A stretch of DNA of 64,000 nucleotides, from contig CP044131.1 in the NCBI GenBank assembly GCA_008727115.1, positions 620,001 to 684,000 of the forward strand, read 5' to 3'. Below the pieces are notes generated by a model. That model worked only from the letters and a program-made list of their open reading frames with translations, was not told the DNA's origin and searched no databases. The position numbers and the translations under genes are program-made. Source of the DNA: Comamonas testosteroni (GTDB lineage: Bacteria; Pseudomonadota; Gammaproteobacteria; Burkholderiales; Burkholderiaceae_C). This document shows positions 1 to 7,880 of the stretch, in pieces; position 1 is the stretch's first letter, and each line of letters starts with the position of its first letter.

Positions 1-1306
1 CCAGCAGGCCCAGGCCGCCGTTGGTGTCGCCGTACAAGGTGCAGTAGCCCACGGAGACTTCGGACTTGTTACCCGTGGTCAGCAGCAGGTGGCCAAAGGC
101 GTTGGAAAACTCCATCAGCGTGGTGCCGCGTGCGCGGGCTTGCAGGTTCTCCAGCGCCAGGCCTTTGAGCGGTTCGCCAAAGCTGGCCTCGAACTGGCGT
201 GCATAGGTGGTGACCAGCTCCTTGATCGGGTGCTCATACAGCTTGATGCCCAGATTGCGGCACAAGTCCACAGAGTCATCGACCGAGCCCGCCGAGGAAT
301 AGTTGGACGGCATGGTGATGCCCACCACGTTGTCGGCACCCAGTGCATCTACGGCCAAGGCCAGCGTCAGCGCCGAATCGATGCCGCCCGAGCTGCCCAC
401 CACGATCTGCTTGAAGCCGCAGCGGCGCGCATAGTCGCGCAGGCCCAGCACGATCTGCTGGCGGTAGAACTCCATGGTGGGCAGGCCCTGCACAGGCACG
501 GCGGGGAATTGCGTGCCATCCACGCGCTGGAAGTGGCCGTTGTCGCCCAGCTCCAGCGTGTAGATGTCTTCCACAAAGCGTTTGGCTTCATACACCACAC
601 CGGCTTCGGGCTCGACGGCAAACGAGGCACCGTCAAACACGATCTGGTCCTGCCCGCCAATCTGGTTCACGTAGAGGATGGACAGCTTGTGGCGCGCTGC
701 GGCCTGGGTGAAGACCTCATGGCGCTGCTCGCGCTTGCCCAGGTGGCTGGGGCTGGCATTGATGCTGATGACCATATCCGGCGAGGCGTCGCCCATGCGC
801 GAAAACGGGTTGGTGGCGTAATCCGCACCCTCGTCGTTCCAGCCGTCCTCGCAGACCAGAAAGCCCACCTGGCAGTTGCCGATGCGCAGCACCTTGGCGG
901 TGTCGGCGCCGGGCTCGAAATGACGGCGCTCATCAAAGATGTTGTAGGTGGGCAGCAGCTGCTTGTCGTACTGCAGGCGAATCTGGCCGTCTTTCAGCAC
1001 CAGCAGGCTGTTGTGCAGCGGCTTGCCCGGCCCTTTGTGGCGGGTGGGTGCACCCACGACCCAGTGCAGATCGGGGTGCTGGCGCGTGGCGGCCAGCAGG
1101 TCTTGCAGGCCTTCGTCCAGGCGCTGCAAAAAGCTGGGCTCATCCAGCATGTCGCCGGGGTAGTAGCCGCACAGCGACAGCTCGGAAAACACCACCAGAT
1201 CGGCCTGATCGGCAGCGGCCTTGGCCGCAGCCTCGCTCATGCGGCCAATATTGCCGCGGATATCGCCCACCATGTAGTTCAGTTGGGCCAGTGTGACTTT
1301 CAACAT
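1..1306 (-). CDS. nadE: Glutamine-dependent NAD+ synthetase (3' end cut off by window edge)
   Basis: Last step of NAD synthesis: amidates nicotinic acid adenine dinucleotide, using ammonia from glutamine. About 435 residues are visible and the C-terminus lies beyond the left edge. The N-terminal nitrilase-like amidase domain carries the Glu-Lys-Cys triad (E42 in FSELSLCGY, K115 in YDKQLLP, C152 in LVCEDGW). The synthetase domain begins near residue 280 and shows the ATP-binding SGGIDS loop at about 306-311. The start at 1306 is preceded by GGAGAG at a spacing of six bases. It follows pncB on the same strand, so the cluster reads nicotinamidase-like gene, pncB, nadE: salvage of nicotinamide to NAD. 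Confidence 0.95.
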   Translation of the reverse strand, partial: MLKVTLAQLNYMVGDIRGNIGRMSEAAAKAAADQADLVVFSELSLCGYYPGDMLDEPSFLQRLDEGLQDLLAATRQHPDLHWVVGAPTRHKGPGKPLHNSLLVLKDGQIRLQYDKQLLPTYNIFDERRHFEPGADTAKVLRIGNCQVGFLVCEDGWNDEGADYATNPFSRMGDASPDMVISINASPSHLGKREQRHEVFTQAAARHKLSILYVNQIGGQDQIVFDGASFAVEPEAGVVYEAKRFVEDIYTLELGDNGHFQRVDGTQFPAVPVQGLPTMEFYRQQIVLGLRDYARRCGFKQIVVGSSGGIDSALTLALAVDALGADNVVGITMPSNYSSAGSVDDSVDLCRNLGIKLYEHPIKELVTTYARQFEASFGEPLKGLALENLQARARGTTLMEFSNAFGHLLLTTGNKSEVSVGYCTLYGDTNGGLGLL

Positions 1307-1336
1307 GCGCGCTCTCCGGTGAATTCAGGTGGCTGT

Positions 1337-2542
1337 TCAGGCTGGCTTGACGGCAGGATCAGGAATGCTGAAGACCTGACGCAGATAGGCCAGATAGGTC
1401 TCGTCATTGCACAGCGTCTTGCCGGGCGAGTCCGAAATCTTGGCCACGGGCTGGCCATTGGCGTGGGTGAGCTTCATCACGATATTGATGGTCTCCAGCC
1501 CCATGTCATTGGTCAGGCGCGTGCCAATACCAAAACCGCACTGGATACGGTCGGCAAAGCGGTGGTACAGGGCCAGGGCAGTGTCCAGGTTCAGACCGTC
1601 CGAGAAGACTAGGCGCTTGTTTTGCGGGTCAATGCGCAGCTTGGCGTAGTGGTTCAGTGCTTTTTCGCCCCACTCGAAAGGGTCGCCAGAGTCGTGGCGC
1701 AGGCCATCGAACAGCTTGGCAAAGTACATATCAAAGTCGGCCAGAAAGGCATCCATGCCCACGGTATCGGTCAGGGCGATGCCCAGGTCGCCCCGGTATT
1801 CCTGCACCCAGTCTTCCAGCGCGGCCACCTGAAAGTCGCGCAGGCGCACGCCCAGTGCCTGGTAGCTTTGCAGATATTCGTGGGCCATGGTACCGATGGG
1901 CACCAGATTCAAGTCGCGCGCCAGCAGCACATTCGATGTGCCTTTGAACCACTGCGAGGTTTCATCGGCAAAGGCTTGCACCACCTCGCGCTGCCAGGTG
2001 CCCGAGAAGCGGCGGCGCACGCCGAAGTCAAACAGCTCAAACGGGTTGCGCAGCTTGGCTTCCACAGCCAGATGCTTGAGCTGCGCAATCTTCTGCGCCA
2101 GACGCTTGCGGCCTTCCACCAGCGCGGCTTCGGCATCAAAGCGGCGGAAGTACAGCTCGTTGACGATGGCCAGCACATAGATCTCAAAGCCCATCACATG
2201 CACCTGCGGGCCACGCGCCACGATGTGCAGGGTGTCGCCCTCGGCCCAGGCTTTGATGAAGGCGCGCTGGAGCTGGAAGATGCGCAGAAAGTCGATGAAG
2301 TCGCTTTTCATGAAGCGCAGGCTGGCCAGATAGTCCAGCTCGCTCTGGTCGAAGCGCAGGCTGCACAGGGCATCCAGCTCGCGGTTCACCTCGGGCAGCA
2401 GCTCGGCCAGCGGGAAGGCGGTGGGCGTGCGGCAGACAAATTCATACTCCGCCTCGGTCTGAGGGTGGCGGTGCAGCATGGCCTGCCACATGGTGAACTT
2501 GTAAAGGTCGGTATCCAGCAGGCTGGTGATGATGGGAGTCAT
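1337..2542 (-). CDS. pncB: Nicotinate phosphoribosyltransferase
   Basis: Joins nicotinate to phosphoribosyl pyrophosphate, with ATP hydrolysis, giving nicotinate mononucleotide in the NAD salvage route. The product is 401 residues, normal for PncB. It begins [20 protein letters not shown], the family's conserved N-terminus with the LDTDLYK motif, and carries [13 protein letters not shown] and VFSDGLN phosphate-binding segments in the C-terminal half. It sits 30 bases upstream of nadE on the same strand. A dispersed hairpin repeat separates it from the nicotinamidase-like gene upstream. Confidence 0.96.
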   Translation of the reverse strand: MTPIITSLLDTDLYKFTMWQAMLHRHPQTEAEYEFVCRTPTAFPLAELLPEVNRELDALCSLRFDQSELDYLASLRFMKSDFIDFLRIFQLQRAFIKAWAEGDTLHIVARGPQVHVMGFEIYVLAIVNELYFRRFDAEAALVEGRKRLAQKIAQLKHLAVEAKLRNPFELFDFGVRRRFSGTWQREVVQAFADETSQWFKGTSNVLLARDLNLVPIGTMAHEYLQSYQALGVRLRDFQVAALEDWVQEYRGDLGIALTDTVGMDAFLADFDMYFAKLFDGLRHDSGDPFEWGEKALNHYAKLRIDPQNKRLVFSDGLNLDTALALYHRFADRIQCGFGIGTRLTNDMGLETINIVMKLTHANGQPVAKISDSPGKTLCNDETYLAYLRQVFSIPDPAVKPA

Positions 2543-2557
2543 GCCGTTTTCTTTTCA

Positions 2558-2605
2558 AAAATATGAGCTGCTAACGCTTGATGGATAAGCGTTAGAGGTC
2601 AATTT
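2558..2605. repeat. Dispersed intergenic hairpin repeat (copy A)
   Basis: Between pncB and the nicotinamidase-like gene. CTAACGCTT (2571-2579) and AAGCGTTAG (2587-2595) form a perfect 9-bp stem with a 7-base loop. The flank with GAGCTG on one side and a GAGGTCAATTTG string on the other resembles several other intergenic stretches in this window (near 7850, 13930, 42215, 45430 and 51655). Confidence 0.6.
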
Positions 2606-2608
2606 GTC

Positions 2609-3469
2609 TTATAGGCCAAAGCTGGCGCTGGTTTCGCAGCGTACACCGATTGCCGCCATGCGCTGCAGGAAGTCGGCGTGGGCGGATTCAAAGCCGCCCA
2701 CAGGGCTCATGCAGTCTGTCAGCAGCACGATGCGAGAGAAGTCCTCGCTGCCCCAGTTTTCCACGATGTGCTCGGTGGTGGCACGCACGCAGTGGCTGCT
2801 GGCCTCGCCCGCAATTACCAGCGTGTCGCAGTCGCGCAACTGGGCCAGCAGGGCCGTGTTCAGGCCGGTTTCGGGGTCCTGCGGGTCGGGCACCTCGGCG
2901 CGGATGGCGCTGTAGTGCTCGGTGAACGGGTTCATGCCTTTGAAGACATGGCGGGCTGCGCGCAGCTGGCTTTCTTCCCAGTCGCGATAAGCCTTGAGCA
3001 CGGCTGCGTGCACGCCATGGCCCCAGCTGCCGATTTCGCAGTGCATGGGCCAGACCATCAGCGTATAGCTGCCCTGGGCTTCAAGCTGGTCCATATAGGC
3101 CAGGGTGCGATCTAGTTCATCGCGGTTGCGGGGTGCAAATTCACCAGCGCGCACCTGCGCTGCCGTGATCTGGGTGAATGGGTTCACCACCGCACCATTG
3201 CTCTGCTGCCAGAAAGCGGGGTGGGCAATGTCATAGCTCTGGTGCGAATCCAGCGTCACGGTGATCTGGCCAATGCGGGCAGTGTTGGCGCTGATCCAGC
3301 TCGCCAGTCGCAACATGTCTTCGTGCGCGCCTGCAACTGGCAGCACGGGGGCCTGAACGGCATCAGGGTGCTGGCTGGGGTTGGAGTAAGCGGGCAGCCA
3401 GTTGTCCGGCAGATCACAAAAGTCGTTTTGCGGATCAATGATGAGTAGCTGTGTGCGGTGAGTGCTCAT
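2609..3469 (-). CDS. Nicotinamidase-like cysteine hydrolase
   Basis: Isochorismatase-fold cysteine hydrolase of 286 residues, most likely deamidating nicotinamide to nicotinate for PncB. The catalytic Asp is in LLIIDPQNDF (D12), a Lys lies in HVFKGMNP, and the nucleophile Cys is in EASSHCVRATTEH. It is longer than E. coli PncA (about 210 residues), like the longer cysteine hydrolases found beside pncB. I chose the ATG at 3469 because GGAAG lies nine bases upstream; an in-frame ATG at 3478 abuts that site and is a poorer start. Context with pncB, nadE and nrtR supports an NAD role; substrate specificity is inferred. Confidence 0.85.
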   Translation of the reverse strand: MSTHRTQLLIIDPQNDFCDLPDNWLPAYSNPSQHPDAVQAPVLPVAGAHEDMLRLASWISANTARIGQITVTLDSHQSYDIAHPAFWQQSNGAVVNPFTQITAAQVRAGEFAPRNRDELDRTLAYMDQLEAQGSYTLMVWPMHCEIGSWGHGVHAAVLKAYRDWEESQLRAARHVFKGMNPFTEHYSAIRAEVPDPQDPETGLNTALLAQLRDCDTLVIAGEASSHCVRATTEHIVENWGSEDFSRIVLLTDCMSPVGGFESAHADFLQRMAAIGVRCETSASFGL

Positions 3470-3529
3470 GGTTTTCATCTTCCGTGCATTGTGCGATGGC
3501 TGCAGTCTAAAATACTTAAAACAAAAATG

Positions 3530-3540
3530 CAACTAAGTTG
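3530..3540. promoter_or_regulatory. Possible NrtR operator palindrome
   Basis: CAACTAAGTTG is an 11-bp palindrome around a central A, lying in the intergenic region shared by the divergent nicotinamidase-like gene and nrtR. NrtR regulators normally bind palindromes in the promoters of adjacent NAD genes. The assignment rests only on position and symmetry. Confidence 0.3.
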
Positions 3541-3592
3541 GTTTGACTCATTGTGAAATAATCTCTGCAAGAGGAAATGACTTGGTAAATAA

Positions 3593-4276
3593 ATGAATCA
3601 AACTGCCGAAGCTCGTGAGCCCCTGCATGTGACGGTGGATGTGGTGCTGTTGACTCTGGTGGAGCAGCAGTTGCACGCCGTGTTGCTGCGCCGTGCGGCT
3701 GCGCCATTTGCCGGTGTGCTGGCGCTGCCCGGCGGCTATGTTCACCCGCAGGAAGATGAAGATGCCAAAGCCAGCGCGGCACGCGTGCTGTGCAGCAAGG
3801 TGGGCATAGAGGGGGCGTATCTGGAGCAACTGGCTACTTTCAGCGGTCCGGCGCGCGACCCGCGCGGCTGGTCGGTGGCGATTGCCTATTGCGCCCTGCT
3901 GCCGCAGCAAAGCTTGCCGAAGGGGCGCGATGACATCAGCGTGGTTCCTGTATCCAGCCTGCCGCAGCTGCCGTTTGACCACCGCGCCATCGTCGATGCT
4001 GCATTGGCGCGGGTGCGCAGCAAAAGCCTGTATTCCTCGCTGCCTGTGCACCTGTGCGGCGAGACCTTTACCTTGCCGCAGCTACAGCAGGTCTATGAAA
4101 GCATCCTGGGCGAGCCGCTGAACAAGGTCAGCTTTCGCCGCAAGATGGATGAAATGGACTGGCTGGAAGCCGTGCCCGGCGCCATGCAAAGCGGTGCGGC
4201 GCACAGGCCGGCGCAGCTGTATCGCGTCAAACCTGCGTTCAGGCAGGCGCTGGCGCTGAGCCCCAGAGGGTTGTGA
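3593..4276 (+). CDS. nrtR: NrtR-type Nudix-related transcriptional regulator of NAD metabolism
   Basis: Predicted DNA-binding repressor of NAD genes, 227 residues. Residues 10-130 form a Nudix-like domain (LALPGGYVHPQEDED). The Nudix box is degenerate: where catalytic enzymes have REUXEE this protein reads RVLCSK, so it should bind but not hydrolyse its ligand (ADP-ribose in characterised NrtR proteins). Residues 140-225 resemble the winged-helix C-domain of NrtR, with FTLPQLQQVYESILGEPLNKVSFRRKM. It is transcribed away from the salvage cluster, the usual arrangement for a local regulator. A strong terminator follows. Confidence 0.88.
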   Translation: MNQTAEAREPLHVTVDVVLLTLVEQQLHAVLLRRAAAPFAGVLALPGGYVHPQEDEDAKASAARVLCSKVGIEGAYLEQLATFSGPARDPRGWSVAIAYCALLPQQSLPKGRDDISVVPVSSLPQLPFDHRAIVDAALARVRSKSLYSSLPVHLCGETFTLPQLQQVYESILGEPLNKVSFRRKMDEMDWLEAVPGAMQSGAAHRPAQLYRVKPAFRQALALSPRGL

Positions 4277-4285
4277 CTTATCAAT

Positions 4286-4315
4286 AAAAATGCCTGCGTA
4301 CTTGCAGGCATTTTT
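4286..4315. terminator. Terminator after nrtR, bidirectional
   Basis: Perfect 12-bp stem, AAAAATGCCTGC pairing with GCAGGCATTTTT, around a 6-base loop. A and T runs flank both sides, so it can serve nrtR and also the convergent DUF1328 gene. Confidence 0.85.
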
Positions 4316-4337
4316 CATGGAGTGCAAACCGGCTAGG

Positions 4338-4511
4338 CTAGCTGACCGCGCCAATGCCCAGCAGGGCCAGTACGACAAAGATGACGGCAATCGCAATAAA
4401 GATGAAGAACAGTATTTTTGCGATGCCAGCGGCTCCGGAAGCAACTCCGGTAAAGCCGAACACACCGGCCACCAGAGAGATGATGGCAAAAATAATGGCC
4501 CACTTGAGCAT
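4338..4511 (-). CDS. Small DUF1328 family membrane protein
   Basis: A 57-residue protein starting [20 protein letters not shown] and ending ALLGIGAVS. It is almost entirely hydrophobic with two predicted membrane segments (about 3-25 and 30-54) separated by Gly/Ala-rich residues. Length and sequence match the DUF1328 (YtjA-like) inner-membrane peptides, whose function is unknown. The ATG at 4511 follows AGGAGTC; a longer in-frame extension upstream lacks coding character. It stands alone between two terminators. Confidence 0.85.
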   Translation of the reverse strand: MLKWAIIFAIISLVAGVFGFTGVASGAAGIAKILFFIFIAIAVIFVVLALLGIGAVS

Positions 4512-4610
4512 AGAGACTCCTTGTTTGCGTTGATAAAGCAAGATTAGGTGTTGCTCAGCGCTTGGGTGGTGCGTCTTTTTGGCGTTTGTTCGTAGGTTCA
4601 GACCTGCAAT

Positions 4611-4635
4611 AAAAAAGCCACCCAAAGGTGGCTTT
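4611..4635 (-). terminator. Terminator downstream of metK
   Basis: AAAGCCACC (4614-4622) pairs with GGTGGCTTT (4627-4635) around CAAA. On the minus strand the stem is followed by a run of T. It ends the metK transcript about 160 bases after the stop codon, leaving an unusually long structured 3' region. Confidence 0.85.
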
Positions 4636-4650
4636 CTGAAGTGAGGCTTG

Positions 4651-4689
4651 GCCAGCAGCGGCGCGCAGTTCAGCGGCCTTGTCCGTCTT
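4651..4689 (-). repeat. Second in-frame copy of the metK 3' coding tail
   Basis: These 39 bases encode [13 protein letters not shown], the same 13 residues found at the MetK C-terminus (4780-4818). The copies are exactly 129 bases apart, so this one stays in the metK frame beyond its stop codon. Seven of 39 positions differ and all seven are third codon positions. Between them lie a hairpin with the metK stop in its loop (4761-4781) and another with 8-bp arms around TTGC (4702-4721). It is not expected to be translated now unless the stop is read through. Confidence 0.9.
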
Positions 4690-4770
4690 TTGGCCTGCGT
4701 CCACATCGCTTGCGCGATATGAACTTCGCTCGCTCACCGATAGTCCCACTTGCGCGGGGCGTCTGAAGTT

Positions 4771-5958
4771 TTACTTCAGACCGGCTGCTGCGCGAAGTTC
4801 CGCTGCCTTGTCCGTCTTTTCCCAAGTGAACTCGGGCTCTTCGCGGCCAAAGTGGCCGTAGGCGGCGGTCTTGCTGTAGATGGGGCGCAGCAGATCCAGC
4901 ATCTGGATGATGCCCTTGGGGCGCAGGTCAAAGTGTGCTGCCACCAGCTTGGCGATTTCCGTATCGGGAATCACGCCTGTGCCTTCGGTGTACACGGTGA
5001 TGTTCATGGGACGGGCCACGCCGATGGCGTAGGCAACCTGCACCTGGCACTGGCGTGCCAGGCCTGCGGCCACGACGTTTTTGGCCACGTAGCGGGCAGC
5101 GTAGGCGGCCGATCGGTCCACCTTGGTTGGGTCCTTGCCGGAGAACGCACCACCGCCGTGGGGGCAGGCACCGCCGTAGGTGTCCACAATGATCTTGCGA
5201 CCTGTCAGGCCGCAGTCGCCCTGAGGGCCGCCCACGACGAAGCGGCCGGTGGGGTTGATCAGGTACTTGGTGTCCTGCAGCCATTCCTTGGGCAGAACGG
5301 GCTTGATGATCTCTTCAATGATGGCTTCGGTGAACGAGGCCTTCATCTTGGTCGCTGTTTCCGACTGGTCGGGGCTGTGTTGGGTGGAGAGCACCACGGT
5401 ATCGATGCTGTGAGGCTTGCCGTCCACATAACGCAGGGTCACTTGCGACTTGGCGTCAGGGCGCAGGAAGGGCAGGCGGCCATCCTTGCGCAGTTGCGAC
5501 TGGCGCTCCATCAGGCGGTGTGCATAGTAGATGGGCGCGGGCATCAGCTCGGGCGTTTCATCGCAGGCGTAGCCGAACATCAGGCCCTGGTCGCCAGCGC
5601 CGGTATTCAGCTCGTCATCACTGGCCTTGTCCACGCCCTGGGCGATGTCCTGGCTTTGCTTGTCGTAGGCCACCAGTACCGAGCAGCCCTTGTAATCAAT
5701 GCCGTAGTCGGTGTTGTCGTAGCCAATGCGCTTGATGGTGTCGCGGGCCACCTGGATGTAGTCCACATTGGCGCCAGTAGTGATTTCACCAGCCAATACC
5801 ACCAGACCGGTGTTGGTCAGTGTCTCGGCTGCCACGCGGCTGTGCGGGTCTTGGGTGAAAATAGCGTCCAGAATCGCGTCGGAGATCTGGTCCGCCACCT
5901 TGTCTGGATGGCCTTCAGAGACCGATTCCGAGGTGAACAGAAAATCGCTGTTTGCCAT
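4771..5958 (-). CDS. metK: S-adenosylmethionine synthetase
   Basis: Makes S-adenosylmethionine from methionine and ATP, in the cytosol as a tetramer. The 395-residue length is normal. It begins [20 protein letters not shown], the conserved N-terminus with catalytic GHPDK. It also has [12 protein letters not shown], the ATP-binding [14 protein letters not shown] loop and [19 protein letters not shown]. The start follows AAGGAG about 11 bases upstream. The C-terminal 13 codons before LK-stop are repeated downstream with only silent differences, so the present tail may have been acquired by insertion or recombination. A structured leader precedes it. Confidence 0.97.
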   Translation of the reverse strand: MANSDFLFTSESVSEGHPDKVADQISDAILDAIFTQDPHSRVAAETLTNTGLVVLAGEITTGANVDYIQVARDTIKRIGYDNTDYGIDYKGCSVLVAYDKQSQDIAQGVDKASDDELNTGAGDQGLMFGYACDETPELMPAPIYYAHRLMERQSQLRKDGRLPFLRPDAKSQVTLRYVDGKPHSIDTVVLSTQHSPDQSETATKMKASFTEAIIEEIIKPVLPKEWLQDTKYLINPTGRFVVGGPQGDCGLTGRKIIVDTYGGACPHGGGAFSGKDPTKVDRSAAYAARYVAKNVVAAGLARQCQVQVAYAIGVARPMNITVYTEGTGVIPDTEIAKLVAAHFDLRPKGIIQMLDLLRPIYSKTAAYGHFGREEPEFTWEKTDKAAELRAAAGLK

Positions 5959-6060
5959 AAATGAAAAAACTCCTTCAGAACTTGGGCAATTGCGTTGCCC
6001 GGGCCCTTCAGGAGCTTGGCGAACGCTTTAGCAGTTTTGTTTTAACGTCGCCCTGCAAGT
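5959..6060 (-). promoter_or_regulatory. Structured metK leader, candidate cis-regulatory RNA
   Basis: The minus-strand leader contains three possible helices: GGCGACG pairing with CGTTCGCC with one bulged base (6046-6052 with 6018-6025), a hairpin GGGCAA-CGCAA-TTGCCC (5984-6000), and a longer-range pairing of AAGCTCCT (6010-6017) with AGGAGTTT covering the ribosome site (5967-5974). Pairing the last helix would hide the metK Shine-Dalgarno. I do not recognise a known SAM riboswitch consensus. The pairings are read by eye. Confidence 0.35.
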
Positions 6061-6091
6061 TGCTCTTTAACTCAGCGACCCCTCTATTCTA

Positions 6092-6940
6092 ATGCCTTCC
6101 CTGTTTCGACTGTTTGCTGCACTGCCTTTGTGGCTATTGCATGGCCTGGGTGCTGCTATGGGCTGGGTGACCTGGGTGCTATCTCCCACCTATCGGCGTC
6201 GATTTGCGGCTAACGCGGCGCAAGCTGGATATAGCTTCAGGCAAGTGAGTGCGGCCGTAGGGCACGCCGGGCGCATGGTGTTTGAGATGCCGCGTATCTG
6301 GCTGGGCCAGCTTCCTGCCTGTGATTTTGTGAATGCCGCATGTGCAGAAGCGGCCTACGCAAAGGGCAAGGGAATCGTCTATCTCACACCGCATCTGGGC
6401 TGCTTCGAGATGTCGGTACAGGCAGCTGCCCGTCGCTGGTCGGCCGAGCATGGCGATACGACTGTGCTCTACCGCCCGGCACGCCAGGGCTGGCTGGCCG
6501 AGATTCTGGAAACCGCACGCAACCGACCCGGCGTGCAGGCTGTACCGACCACGCTGGCGGGCGTGCGCCAGATGATCAAATCGCTGCGCCAGGGCAAGGC
6601 CGTTGGCCTGCTGCCCGATCAGGTACCGCCTAACGGGCTGGGCATCTGGTCGCCATTCTTTGGCCGTGATGCGTATACGATGACGCTGGCAGCGCGACTG
6701 GTGCTGCAAACCGGCGCCACGGTCATTGTGGCCCGGTGCGAACGCAAGTCCTGGGGGCGGGGCTATGCGCTGTATTTAGAGGAATTGCCTGTGCCCGAAT
6801 CTCAGACGCTGGAAGCCACGGTTCAGCAAATCAACGAGGCCATGGAGGTCACGATTCGCCAGTGCCCACAGCAATACCTGTGGGGCTACGGCCGCTACAA
6901 GCAGCCGCGTGAAGAAAAAATGCAGGGGGAAAAGGCATGA
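6092..6940 (+). CDS. LpxL/HtrB-type lysophospholipid acyltransferase
   Basis: Predicted inner-membrane acyltransferase of 282 residues that would add a secondary fatty acyl chain to lipid A. The N-terminus is a hydrophobic anchor (about 1-30). The HX4E active-site motif is PHLGCFEM near residue 105. Also visible are a VLYRPAR segment, GKAVGLLPDQVPP and a C-terminal YLWGYGRYKQ, all typical of LpxL/LpxM relatives. It overlaps the next acyltransferase by ATGA, so the pair is probably translated together. Which acyl chain it transfers cannot be read from the sequence. Confidence 0.88.
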   Translation: MPSLFRLFAALPLWLLHGLGAAMGWVTWVLSPTYRRRFAANAAQAGYSFRQVSAAVGHAGRMVFEMPRIWLGQLPACDFVNAACAEAAYAKGKGIVYLTPHLGCFEMSVQAAARRWSAEHGDTTVLYRPARQGWLAEILETARNRPGVQAVPTTLAGVRQMIKSLRQGKAVGLLPDQVPPNGLGIWSPFFGRDAYTMTLAARLVLQTGATVIVARCERKSWGRGYALYLEELPVPESQTLEATVQQINEAMEVTIRQCPQQYLWGYGRYKQPREEKMQGEKA

Positions 6941-7818
6941 GTGCCAGCAAGATCGCCATTGGATTCATGCATGTGCTGGCCAAGCTGCCGCTGCCCATGC
7001 TGCGCGGTCTGGGCAAGTTCATCGGTCGCGTGCTGTTTGTGGTGGCCGGTCAGCGCCGCCGCATCGCGCTGCGTAATCTGGAGCTGTGTTTTCCCGATGT
7101 ACCCGAAGCCCAGCGCAAAGCCTGGGCGAAAGAGTCTTTTGAAGTCTTTTGCCAGACGTTTCTGGATAGAAGCTGGCTGTGGTTCGGCTCGGAAGAGCTG
7201 GTGCGAAGCCGCGTCAAGCTGGTCGGCGCCACGCATGAGCTGGAAGGCGACACGCCCACCATCGTCTTCGCGCCGCACTTCTACAGCATGGATGCGGGCG
7301 GGCTGGCCCTGCCGCTGAATACCGAGCGCGAGTTCACCTCTATCTTCGCCACCAACCCCGATCCGGATCTGGACGCCTGGTTCATGGCTGGCCGCCAACG
7401 CTTTGGCCATGTGAAGATGCTTAACCGCGCCGATGGCGTCAAACCCATCATTTCCTGCGTGCGCAAGGGTGGCCTGCTGTATCTGCTGCCCGATATGGAT
7501 TACGGCAAGCAGGATTCGGTGTTTGTGCCGTTCTTTGCTGTGGAAAACACCGCCACCATCCCCTCGCTCTCACGCTTTGCGCGCCTGGGCAAGGCCAAGG
7601 TGGTGGCGCTGTACAACCGCATGACGCCCGAAGGCTATGTGGCCGGGCTGACGCCCGCTTGGGAAAACTTCCCGACAGACGACCATGTGGCCGACACCGC
7701 CCGCATGAACCGTGAGCTGCAAGCCGCCATCATGACCATGGTTCCCCAGTACTACTGGGTGCACAAGCGCTTCAAGACGCGGCCGGACGGTGAGCCGTCG
7801 CTCTACACCAAAAAATAA
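6937..7818 (+). CDS. LpxL/HtrB-type lipid A acyltransferase, second copy
   Basis: A 293-residue paralogue of the preceding acyltransferase. It has an N-terminal membrane anchor, the HX4D motif in APHFYSMDAG near residue 112, GGLLYLLPDMDYG, and a C-terminal VPQYYWVHKRFKTRP, which is the usual end of LpxL-like enzymes. Its start overlaps the upstream stop (ATGA). Two adjacent copies suggest two distinct secondary acylations of lipid A; that division of labour is inference. A dispersed repeat follows the stop. Confidence 0.9.
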   Translation: MSASKIAIGFMHVLAKLPLPMLRGLGKFIGRVLFVVAGQRRRIALRNLELCFPDVPEAQRKAWAKESFEVFCQTFLDRSWLWFGSEELVRSRVKLVGATHELEGDTPTIVFAPHFYSMDAGGLALPLNTEREFTSIFATNPDPDLDAWFMAGRQRFGHVKMLNRADGVKPIISCVRKGGLLYLLPDMDYGKQDSVFVPFFAVENTATIPSLSRFARLGKAKVVALYNRMTPEGYVAGLTPAWENFPTDDHVADTARMNRELQAAIMTMVPQYYWVHKRFKTRPDGEPSLYTKK

Positions 7819-7822
7819 GAGT

Positions 7823-7880
7823 TAAATTGGCCTCCATCCCTTGATGGTAAAGCGCTAGCAGCTTCTTTTTCAGGAGTAAT
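7823..7880. repeat. Dispersed intergenic repeat (copy B)
   Basis: Between the convergent acyltransferase and hydrolase genes. Read on the minus strand it contains AGCTGCTAGCGCTTTACC and a GGAGGCCAATTT-like string, matching copy A in order and sequence. The TTTTTCAGGAG edge recurs near 29840 and, as AACAGGAG, near 45450. Confidence 0.55.

Noticed and set aside
4555-4749. A separate 64-codon gene downstream of metK
   Set aside because: Its only protein-like part is the duplicated MetK tail, and it runs through the terminator hairpin. A remnant is more likely than a gene.
5959-6091. Known SAM or SAH riboswitch upstream of metK
   Set aside because: I could not match the conserved cores I know for SAM-I, SAM-II or SAH classes. 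I kept only an unclassified structured leader.
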